Program-made: the position numbers and the translations under genes
The notes under the pieces: generated by a model
What the model saw: only the letters and a program-made list of their open reading frames with translations
Told to the model about the DNA's origin: nothing
Databases searched by the model: none
Part shown: positions 37,005 through 49,000 of the stretch, piece after piece
Layout of the letters: every line of letters begins with the position of its first letter
Position numbering within the stretch: position 1 is the first letter of the stretch
Assembly (NCBI RefSeq): GCF_040939455.1
Contig: NC_134107.1
Location: 17,981,537-18,045,536 of the forward strand
Direction of reading: 5' to 3'
Origin: Microcebus murinus
Lineage: Eukaryota; Chordata; Mammalia; Primates; Cheirogaleidae
Length of the DNA stretch: 64,000 nt

Positions 37005-37056
37005 TCATGTTTCGTAGTAAGCAGCCTTCCAGAGAGCTCCGGATTTCTTCAAAGAC
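37005..37056 (-). CDS. FADS2B: FADS2B exon 12, C-terminus and stop (52 bp coding)
   Basis: Completes an arginine, then [16 protein letters not shown] and stop TGA at 37005-37007. The stop falls exactly where FADS2 ends (16 residues into the exon), though the last residues differ from FADS2. Acceptor CCACCCACAG. Confidence 0.93.
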
Positions 37057-40000
37057 CTGTGGGTGGGTGGAGTAAATAAAATAATCAGCTGGCGAAACAG
37101 TAATGTAAAGGGGGCTTCTCAGTTTGCTTATCTGCCTGTTTCAGGGCGATGTCATCATTTCCAGCTACAATTGATAAATGTCATTCTCTGTTCACCAGTG
37201 GAGATGGGTCTAAAACACCAAATTGCTTTTAGCAGGTGAGTTCACCTTTCCTATCTGGAGGATATTGAGATTTCCTTTCATTATATTTTCTTCTGTGCCC
37301 ACACACCTGTATAACAACCCATTCTATATCCACCTACCTACCCAATTTTATAAGGTGGAAGATATTTTTCTGGGCTCTAAGGATGCAGCAATGATTAGGA
37401 TAGATGTGAATTCTTTTCATATACAGTTCCTGGTCTAGCTTGAGCGACACATAGTAAATAATTTGTTACTCAGCATGTTGTTTAAAAATGATTGTGCTAA
37501 AGGTCACGGATAAAGATAACTAGGTGCCGCACAAGCCTGTGATGGATTTAGTCTCAAAGTTCAGAGAACACTGACACGGGGAAAAGGCATTTGAGATGAA
37601 ACTTGGAGAGTGAATGGGAATCGACAAGGTAATATGAGGGGAGGTGGTGGTTTGGAAAAAAAAATATTGTGAAGGCATGAGAGGGCTGGTGTCAGGGAGT
37701 TTTTAGCACCTGAAAGTGGCCAGATATCTCGAAGGCAGGAAGGGAGGAGGACAGTGGTGGAGAGTCTGAAGCTGGAGCATTAGTCAGGAATTAAGTCAGA
37801 TTAAGCCTCCCTTGCCAGCCCGACCCAAGATATGTTTTGTTTCCAATCCTAAAAGAAAGAGTTATTAAACGCAGACCTCTAGCTATTAATTTCACCAGCA
37901 CAATTAATGTTCTCTAGGTAATTGTATGTGAACAGCTAAGGATGAATGTATATTTCCGTTCCTACACTTCACGGTTCTTAATCAGTCAGCCCAGCTGATT
38001 CACAGGTTTATGTCTCACTGGATCCTGTGGTATCTACACTTGCAACACTGGACCAGATGATTCCACAGTTCTCTGCACCATGTAAGTTCTAAAGCTTGTG
38101 CAAAGCTCTGTGGGGGATAGAAAAACAAAAAACACACATCTTTGGCTTCAAGAAACTTGAAATTCAGTAGGGAGGAAGGCATTTTCACTAAGAAGTACCT
38201 GTAGAAGGCAGCAGGTGAAGGGTAAGTATTATTGTTGTTATTAATATCTTTGCTGTTGAGATGGTTCCCTGTAGGGTCTGTGTCCATGCTGCGCACACAG
38301 GCGCCCTCAGTAAATGAGTGTCGGGTGAATGACCCACAAACCAGTGAGTAGTCGGGGACTGGCAGTGAAGAGAAGTGAGAGCTGTGAACCGAGAAATTTT
38401 GTTCTTACCTGAAAATATCACCGAACGCCTTCAGCAGGGGCTTATTCACATACTGCAATCCGTGCTTGGCACACAGTGACCTCACCAGAGGTGCCACTTT
38501 GTGATAATTATGGCAAGGCATTGTGGGGAACAGGCTAGAGAAACAGACAGGAAATAGAAAACTTACACCTACAGAGAAGCCCAAAGGACTTTTCTTTCCT
38601 CTATTACCAAATAAAATTATAACACCAATGCAGACCCAGCCTTGACCTTGGACGATACTTCTGTGATGTTCATAAACTCTTTCTAAAATACTCTAATCTT
38701 ATCCCGTAACATTTCTATGAGCCCCGTTAGTGGTAAGGATTTGGAGAATGCTAATCAAATATATGTTAGCTCCATAGACTATGTTTATTTTGGCCAGGTC
38801 AAATGAGGTTATGGGTTGTCTATCATTTTGAATCAGCTAGGAGAGCTGGAGATATCTCTTTCTCCATCTCTGTCTCTGTCTGTTTCTCTTTTTCTCTCTA
38901 TCCATCTAACTCCTACTCCAAGAATAGATGGGCATTCAATAAGTTCTTCCCATGGCATATAGGGAAAAGTCCTAGGAAAATAATAAGGTAATGAATTCTT
39001 AACTAAAGTTTTCTAGTAGTCAGCCAGGTGACTTTCTTGGGTTTTAACCTCCTCCTTGATAAAATATAGATAAAAATCCTTCCTTATTTTGCTGAGGTTT
39101 TAACGGACTAAGATGGAAAAAAGGTTGAGAAAAACCTGTGCACAGCTAAAAGATCTTTTTTCTTCTCTGACTATCCCAGATATGTCTTAGATAAAAAGGA
39201 TGCAAAAAGTCTGTCCCCTGAATATTCTAAAGAGATTGGCTCTACAAGTGTCATCATTTTCTCTTTCTTTGTTACATGTCCAACTAACTGACCCATTGGT
39301 GAAGTATTGCCAAATGCCATTTGGAAATTGCATCAGAGTCTGTGTGTCATTGTTGATTATTTTGTAGCTTTGGCTTTAAAGAGACAGATATTTAAATTCT
39401 AGTTAAATTTCAATACAAACTTGGTTACCCAAGTGATGTGATTCTTTTTGGTTTCACCAACAAAGCAAATACATAGAAAACAATCACAATTTCCTAAGCA
39501 TTTTGGGATCTGGAAACCGAGTCACTGGTACTTTTCCAAGATTCCACTCCATACTAAGAATTGTTAATGCCTCCTTCCTTCCTTTCTTTCTTCCTTCCCT
39601 TACCATTGATGCTAATAGAAAGATAGCAACCTTTAGAGAGTCTTGGTTTATTTTTTCCCCTCTGAGACCCTGAGCCTAAGGCTCTGCTCTAGACTGTATT
39701 TGGGGTTGTTTTAAGTGACAACTCTTGCCCCTGTCATGGTCTATTTCTATTACTTACTGGTGCTCGATTTGGAAGTTCAGGTGCCCAGTGAACCAGTCAT
39801 TGAAAAAGGACTGTTCAACATTACAGGTTCCCAATACCTGTAAAGAAAAGATATAAATGATCCCAAGTTTCAAGCAGAGAAAATGTTTATTTATTCTTCT
39901 ATTTAGTCAACCATTCATCAAGTATTTCTTGAGAACCTATTTTATGTGAGAAACTATGAAGGATATAAAAGATAGATACACAGTCTCTGGTCTCAAGCAC

Positions 40001-43000
40001 TTACAATTGAAGAAGGAAATTAGACATTTTGCTAAGAAGTACATACAAGGCAATCCATATATTCATAAAAATTCATGTAGGATTTCAGGGTAAAATTCTC
40101 TGTTGACACAGATATGGAAGACTGAGGCATCATAAATGAGCACATTGGCAGATAGATGTAGGGTTGTTGGATTTCAGTAGGGATTTCAGATGTAGAGTAA
40201 CATGTCTATGCACTGGACTTGAAGGACTTCTAAATGAGAAGTTATTAGAAGTTATTAGTTCAAAGGTTTGATCCAAGGGTTTTTGTCATGGAAGTGCATT
40301 CCAATTTAAACAGTTTCCTTTGTAATCTTATGTATTTTGGGTGTTCAAGAACATTATCCTGAGAAGGAATTTGTAGGTTCTCTATGCTGCCAAGATTAAG
40401 AACCTTTATGAATATCTTTTTATTGAATGGTTTTTAAAGGTTTTATTCTGGCTGGTGTTGTTGCCAATTAGAATGCTGTATCTGCTGCTGTTCTATGTTA
40501 GTGTTTCTCAAAGTGTAGTTCAGAGAATCTTGAGGTTCCCCAGAATCTTGAGTATCCCCAGGGTACCTTAATGAAATCTGCAAAGTTGATGCTATTTTCA
40601 TAATAAATCTAAGATGTAATTTGACTTTTTAATTCACATATTCTCATGCTTGCACAGTGGAATTTTACAGAGGCAACTAAACATGGTATGGGCATCATCA
40701 CTCTGATGTAAAAATGTATTCAATTAATTCTTATTAATTTAAACTTAATGAATGAATGAAAATTGTATAGTTTATATTTTAACTACAAGTTAAATAGATA
40801 TCAGTGGATATAACCTACATAAACGAAGGCGTTGAGGTTCCTAAGAACTTTTAAGAGTGTGAAGTGGTTGTACGCTCTTTGGTCACTGACTAAATGAGAT
40901 GGAGGGCATTCTGAGGACCAGGAATCTGGAATCTGGCAGGCTGGTGAAGAGGCCTGATAAATTCATATACAAACTACATATATGATATGGTCCTATATTA
41001 TTTAAATTAAATTTCTAATATACCTTTGTGTCATAATCATCACAAGTTAGGCTGTGTGAGAAAAGAAAATTGACCCGTTCACTATCACAGTCATTTTCAA
41101 GGATCCTACCTGCAAAAATCTATACCCATACAGTGAAATAATATGATTTCCATGGTACTTACAAGCATAAAATTCATTCTGTAACTCTAGAAGTCTCAGA
41201 TTCACTTGAAAGGCTGTGTCGCATTAGAGTTTAGAGCAGAGGAGGGGTCAGCAAATGTTTTCTATAAAGTGCCAATTAATAAATATTTCAGTTTTTTCAT
41301 AACAAACTGATTTTGCTGTTGCAGCATGCAGCAGTCTCAAACAACATGTAAACGGATGACCATGGCTGTGCTCCAATAGAACTTTATTTACAAAGACAAG
41401 CAGTGGCCTGAATTTGGCCTATAGCATACCCTAAGACTGACCCTAGGAATAGAGTAAAGGCCTGATAATCTAACTGCCTAGGTTTTAAAACATGCTTCAA
41501 CCACTTAGTTGTGTGACCTTATATAAGTTATTCAAAATTATCATCTGTAAAGTAAGAATCATCATACCTTTTATGATTAAATAATATCTTCTGTAGGTAG
41601 TGCAAAGCACTTGATGGTGCCTGTCCCCGAGCCCATACTCTTAAAGGGTGAGTCATTATCATTTGAAGTACCCAGATTCTAAATCAGTGTGGTTTGAAGG
41701 ATTCTTCCTCCACCATTACCTGAGTGCTGAGCCAGTCCCGGTTCTCCTCTGTGCTTATTTTCATTGGTAAGTGGCTCATCATGGTAACACATGTAAACCA
41801 GGGACTTTCAAGAAACCTTTTGGGGGAATAAAATGAACAGGTGAGGACTCTCTGGGGTTTTTCAGGAGCAAACCCATCACTGGGCTTGCATAACCCCTGG
41901 AACATCTGGCTGAGCACAGGAGAATGAAAGGTTCCAGTAAAATAGTGGTCATACTTTTTCAAAGTCGTTTACATCCTTTATAACCAGAGATGACACATGA
42001 AGGATTCAGCCACATGACCTGCCCTGCTGCCAGACATCTACAGCTGTGCTTCTTAAGTTTTCTGTAGCTCTGGTGCAAAGATCACAAACACCAGGGGAAC
42101 TCCAGGGCATATGCAAAGTGATTGATACCTGGGCTTTGCCCCAGATAGAGTGGTTTGAAGTTCTGATTTGGCACTGGCCTTAGCCACAACTTGCTCTTAC
42201 GTACCTTTGGGCATTTAACAATGTGCCTAAAGCATAGTAGCTACCATTATCTTTACAATTATTTAGGATTGAAAATAATAGAGCAACAGAATGAGGGAGT
42301 ACACTGGAAAGTTGTAAAGGGCTATTCAGGTAAAAGGAATAGTCTGAGGTCACTTTTCTTCTTGGAAAATCTCTAGTCATAAAAGAACTTTAAAATATTC
42401 CTGTCCTGTCAATACTTTTGAAAGAGATTATGATGGGTGTCAATAGATTATGTTTTTAATGTACTTGGGCATCTCCTGAAATGCTTCACTGGGAATCAAG
42501 CCAGTGGGAAAAAATGGAGATCAGGATAACACTTCTTGCAAGAAGCCTGTCTTGTTCAACTATTTCAACTGGGTTTTTTTTCTCCACATTTCCTTGAAAA
42601 CACCTCAGTTCTAGGAAATGGGGCATAGTGTCATCATCTTCTGCTAAAGACAAATAGGTCTGATAAGGACACCCAAGTTATGGTAATAAGAGAATATTCT
42701 TACTTGACAAAATATATGAGCAATAGGGTTCCGAAGATTCCATAGAAAGGGCCAAATGAGATGAAGTGTCGGATGTAAAAGCTGCTAACCCAGGCGATGT
42801 CCTGCAGAGAAAAGCACTTGAAAGTTAGATGCCCTGAACATAATTTCATTTCCTCTTCATTGGCCTGGGGTCCCTTCAGGTACTGGCTACATCTTATGCC
42901 CTGTTACACAAGGAAGCTATGTCTGGAGGTGTCCAAGCATTTTCATTTTCTCCTCTTCTAGCTGGTCTGATTTCAGAGAAGGAGCCAAATTACTCACCTC

Positions 43001-46000
43001 CCAGTCTCTTCTAAAGTATATCATGCGGAAGGATTTCATTGTTAAATGTGCAGGCACGAGGAAGGGGAGTGCAACTGAAAAGAAACAAACAACATGGTGA
43101 ATAAATGATGAGAACGTGACCCCAGTGCAAGTCAGCAGGAGTCTATTTCCTTATCATGCCACTCCTGCAGTGCTGGCCCTGAGAAGGGATGCAAGTCCAC
43201 ATCCTGGACTCCACTGGACTTTCCAAGTTCAGGAAGCTGAACCAGGAACTTGGTCAGCAGCTCCAGGCTCTAGCTTCATAAAGGCTAAGGAAGCTTTGAA
43301 GATTTTAGTCATTTTTGATGCAGGTGTCTCCAAAGAGCAGTTTCTCTGAGCTTTTAAGTATATTCAAGGTCCTTGGCATCCTTTAGTCACCCCAAATCCT
43401 TTGGATTAGCCCTGTCACAATATGTGGGTGTGGCAGGAATAAAGAAGATGTGCTCATTTCCTGGTCAAAGAGTAATTTACCTGTGTCACCCCCAGAACTG
43501 TAGAGACTGCCAAGATCTCACAGGAGTCTTATGGAGTCCCTCTGGCTGTCAGCAAAGACTCTCTCCTTGGCCAAACTCTAGTCTGGATCCTTTGAACCCT
43601 CTTCTCCTAGACAGGGTCTCAATGTTGTCTTATGAAGACTGAAAACTCTCAGCACAAATGATTTCATATCCCCTCACACTGAGAAACTGGAATAAGCACT
43701 AGCATAGTTTCTAAAAGCTCAGTGTCAACTCTCTAGGAAGACTCCAGCCCCCTTTAAGTTTCTTCCTGAGAGAGCTCAATACTGCCAAAAGGATTTACTG
43801 TTTATTTCAGTGCAGACCTAACCATAGGCACCTAATCTCCTTTTCTTAGATCATTTACTTCAGAAAACTTACAATTGTAAATCCTTCCTGTGTTGGTTTG
43901 AGATATGTCTTCTATAACCCAGAAATATCTTTCTTTTTTTCCCTCTTGTATATTTTATTTCATTTTAATTTATTTTTTTATTTCAATGTATTACAGTGGT
44001 ACATATGTTTCAGTTATATGGGTTGCTTTTATAATGCTTGAGTCAGGGGTATAAGTGTGCCCAACTCTCAGATAGTGCTCATTGTAATCTTCATGTCAGA
44101 TTTCACCCATATCTCACCCCACCCCTCTGGCTCATTTCCGTTGAGTTTTACTTCCCTCTGTGCTCATTTGTGGCCATCCATAAGTTCCAATTTAATACTA
44201 GGTATATGCAGTGTTTGTTTTTCCATTCTTTAGATACTTCACTTAGGATAATGGTCTCCAATTCCATCCAAATTGTTGTAAAAGGCATTAAGTCATCCCT
44301 CTTCAAGGCTGGTATACATATACCACATTTATACATATACCTCTATGATATACATATACTACATTTTATTAATCCAATCATGAATTGATGGGCATTTGGG
44401 TGGATTCCAACATCTTTGCAATTATAAATTGTGCTGTGATAAACATTTGGGTGAATGTGTCTTTTTGATAAAATTCATTCTTTTTCTTTGGGTAAATATC
44501 CATTATTAGAATTGCTAGACCAAATGGTAGGCCTCCGTTTAGTTCTTTGAGGAATCTCCACACAGTTCTCCATACAGGTTGTAATAATTTGCATTCCCAC
44601 CAAGAGTGTGTAAGAATTCCTTTCTCTCTTTACCCACACCAACATCTCTGTTTCTGGACTTTTTAATAAAGGACATTTTGACGGGGGTAAGGTGAAATCT
44701 CATTGTGGTTTTAATTTGCTTTCCATGATTATTAGTGATGTTGAACATTTTTTATATGTTTATTGGCCATTTGTCTATCTTCTTTGAAAGGCTTCTGTTA
44801 AGGTGTTTTACACTGTTTTTAATGAGGCAATTTGATTTATTTCTTGGTAATTTGCTTCAGTTCTCTGTAGATTCAGGTTATTTTTTAGTCCTTTATTGGA
44901 TGTATATTATACAAATGTTTTCTCCCATTTTGAGGGTTGTCTATTTGGTCTGTTCATTATTTCCTTTGCTATGTAGAATAATTTTAATTTAATTAAGTCC
45001 CATTTATTCTTTTTTGTTGTTCCTGTTATTTTTGTTGTATTCTTCTTCATAAATTATTTGCCTAGGCCAAAATGTAGAAGAGTTTTCCAACATTTTCTTC
45101 TATAATTCTAAAGTTTTCCTTCCTGACATTTGAGTCTTCTATTCATCTTGAATTAACTTTTGTAAGTGATGAGAGATATGGACCTTGTCTGATTCTTCTG
45201 AATGGGGCTACACTATTTTGCAAGCACCATTTATGCAGTAGGGATTCTTTTCCCCAGTATATATCGTTGTCTCTTTTGTCAAACATCAGTTAGCTGCAAG
45301 TAGGTGGTTTTATATATGTGTTCTCTGTTTTGTTCCATTGGTCTATTTCTCTATTTTTATGCCAATTCCATGCTGACTTAATTACCATAGACTGGTAGTA
45401 TAGTTTGAAATCTGGTAATGTAATGCCTCCTGATTTGTTCATTTTGCTTAAAATTGCTTTGGATATTAGAGCTATTTTCTGGTTCCACGTGAAGCATGCT
45501 TTGTTAAGTATTTTCCTAGATATTTTATTTCCTTTGTAGCTGTTGTGAATGGCATCAAGTCTTTGATTTTACTCTCAGCTTCACTGTTATTGGTATATGT
45601 TTGTGCTGCTAATTTTTGTACATTGATTTTGTAACCTGAGCTTTTGATGAATGTATTTATCAATTCCAGGAGTCTCTTGGTGGCATCTTTGGTGTTTTCT
45701 AGGTATAAGATCATGTTGGCTACAAAAAAACAATACTTTCAAATAGTATTTTCCCATTGGAGGATCCTTATTTTTTTTTTTTTTTCTCTTGCCTGATCAT
45801 TCTGGTTAGGACTCCAGCCCTATGTTGAATAGAATTGGTAAGAGTAGGCATTTTGTCTTTTTCCAGTTCTTAGTGAGAATGCTTTCAACTTTTCTCCATT
45901 CAGTATGATGCTGGCTATGAGTTTGTCATCTGTGGGTCTTTTTATAATTTTGAGTATGTTCCCTCAATGCCTACTTTGTTGAGAGTTTTTATCATGAAAG

Positions 46001-49000
46001 TGTTCTAAATGCTTTTTCTTCATCAATTGAGAAGATCATATGATCTTTGTTTTACTTCTGTTTATATGGTAAATCACATTTATTGGCTTATGTATGTTGA
46101 ACCATCCTCTCATCCCTGGAATAAGGCCCACTTGGTCATGGTAGACTATTTTTTGATATCCTGTTCAGTTCTGTTTTCTGGCATTTCATTGAGAATTTTG
46201 CATCTATTTTCATAAGGAATATTGGTCTGTAGTTTTCTTTTTTATTGTGTCCTTTCCTGGCTTTGGTGTCAAGGTGATACAGTCTCATAGAATGATTTGG
46301 GAAGAATTCCCTTCTTCTCCATGCTATGGAAAAATTTCTGCAGAATAGATACCAGATTTTCTTGGTGGGTCTCATACAATGTGGCTATGAGTTCATCTGG
46401 TCCAGAGCTTTTTTGTTGTTGTTAGTTTTGGAAGATTCATAAAGCGAGCTCTACTAGATCTAAGAGGAGAGATAAACAGCAACATTGTAATTGCCAGGAA
46501 CTTTAGCATCCTACTGACAGAACTGAACACATTATCCAGGCAGAAAATAAATAAAGAAATGCTGGACTTAAATGAGAATATAAAATAATAGAGCCTAATA
46601 GATATATAAAACTATTCCATCCCCAAATATTAAGTATACAATTTTACTCAACAACACATGGAACATTCTCCAATATTGATCATATTTTAGGTCACAAAAC
46701 ATGGTTCAACTAATCAAAAAAATGAAAATTATACCATGTATCTTCTCAGACCACAGTAGAATAAACTAGAAATCAACTCTAAGAGAAACACCCAATTCGA
46801 CACAAAGTCATAGAAATTAAGCAAACTGCTGCTAAATGATCATTTTATTAATGACAAAATTAAGATGGGAATTCAAAGATTTCTAGAATTGAATGACAAA
46901 GAGGACAAAAGCCACCAAAATTTATGGCATGCAGCAAAATCTGTCCTGAGGCAAAAATTCATAGCCATAAATACCATTAACAAAAAGGCAGAAAAATTAC
47001 TAATTAATAATCCAATGATAAATCTCAAAGAACTAGAAAAGGAAGAGCAAACCAAACCCAAAGCCAGCAGAAGAAATGAAATAACTAAGATCAGATCAGA
47101 ACTAAACAAAATCAAAAATGGGAAATTATACAGATCAATAAAATGAAAAGTTGGTTCTTTGAAAAGATAAACAAAATTCATAGACATCTTGCTAGATTAA
47201 TCAGGAAGAGAAGAGAAAGGACTCAAATAAGCTCAATTATAAAGGAAAAAGGAGGTATCACAACTGATACAACAGAAATACAAATTACCATTTGTGAATA
47301 CTAAGAAAATCTCTCTGCACACAAGCTCAAAACCATAGAGGAAATGGAAAAAAATTCTGGAAACATATAAGCTCCCAAGACTCAATCAGGAAGAACTAGC
47401 ACTGTGGAACAGACCAATAATGAGCAATATCATTGAAGCAGCAATAAAAAACTCTTGCATCCCAGAAATGTTTCCTCAAGGACCTGAGAGCCATCCCTCT
47501 GAGACATAGTCATCAGTAAGGACAAGGCCCTTGTATCCTGGTCTGTGTGGGAAAGCAGGAGGCAACCCCTCTTCAATAAGCTCCAGTCTGCAGAAAAAAT
47601 GGCCTGGACCAATCACATCGACCAACTCCTCCACTCCTACAAAATCCCCAAAATATTTCAGTACTTTTTCTTTATCTTGTCCCAGAATTTGTTTCAGCAG
47701 AATTAAGCTCACCTGCTACTGATGTCTCTCTCTCCTACTTCAGTAGCCTGAATAAAATTTGTCTTGCTGCCTTCAACAAATGTCCAATAGTCCTTCTCTT
47801 TGACATTTGAGTAGGAATCATTCACACCCAATTTGCTAAACTGGCATTTTCAGGGAAATGCCCCAGTGAAACAGCTCTTGGGTGGCAGTGTGGTTTGTGC
47901 AGTGGGCATTCTGCAGTGAATCCACACCATTCACTCATTCCTCATTAGCTCAGGGCATATTGCACCACTGCAGACAGGGTAGGTAAACACACATTTCTCT
48001 GGAAAGTCCATAAAAGAAACTCCAACAGCTTTTTCCTGAGCAAACACACATCTAGTTAGGCTGGGGATCTGTTACCTTACAAAATAAAGCAACAATGTCC
48101 TTATTCTTGCAAAAGTAGGGGAAGGTGATCAGTGAGGTATTAGGAAGGCTAGATACCAGCTGTAGAGGAGCCAGCAGGGATGGTCGGCCCCACCTTCCAA
48201 AAACTTAACCCACCACCATCCTCCTATGGCTTGTAACAAGTGTTCCCTAGTGGCAGACACCTGGGCAAATCAGATCACCTACACCAGTGTTTCTCAACCT
48301 CAATACTGTTGGTGTTTGGCCAGGTGATTATTTGTTATGAGGAACTATCATATGCATTGTAGAATGTTTACATTGCATCCCTGGCTTCTGCCCACTGTAT
48401 ATCAGCCCTACCCTCCACTTCTGTTGTGATAATCAGGAAATGACTATGATAATCAAGAAATGACTACTGTCAATTGTCCCCTGAGGAGCAAACTATCCCT
48501 GGTTGAGAACCAGTGGCCCATGGAAAATGTTTGATTCCTCCCCTGATTTTGCTTTATTTCCAAAGTGTGTTGCATGTTTTAGACGCTCAGATTTGAGGTT
48601 CCTTGAAAACTCTCTTTGTGAGCTGCCATGAGTTTGATTTTGGATAAGAGCAAAGACTTTTCACTCATGACATTCCTTTCTTCATATCAGAATTACTCAG
48701 CTATCTTATTTTCTTTCGAGCTTGGCCCATGTGTTCACACTCAGATGTCTTCTACGGTTGTACGTAGGCCATGGAGCAGCCAGCTTTCTTCCACACAGCG
48801 TCATGGGAGATGCCTTTGATTCCTGGGCTTCTCCTTTCTGTGGTGTCACACTAAATGTTTCAGAATTATTTCCCCATCCCCTTCCCCTGCCTGCCCAAAT
48901 ACGCCTCTCCTTTTCTCTTGACAGGTGTTTTGTCTTTCCAGGATGAGAGTCCCGGGTGCAGGTCCCCTTGACTGGCAGCTGCCTTCCCTCCCTCGTGGGG

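Noticed and set aside
46865..47146. 93-codon frame with coiled-coil-like text
   Set aside because: Matches L1 ORF2 between endonuclease and reverse transcriptase; an L1 fragment.
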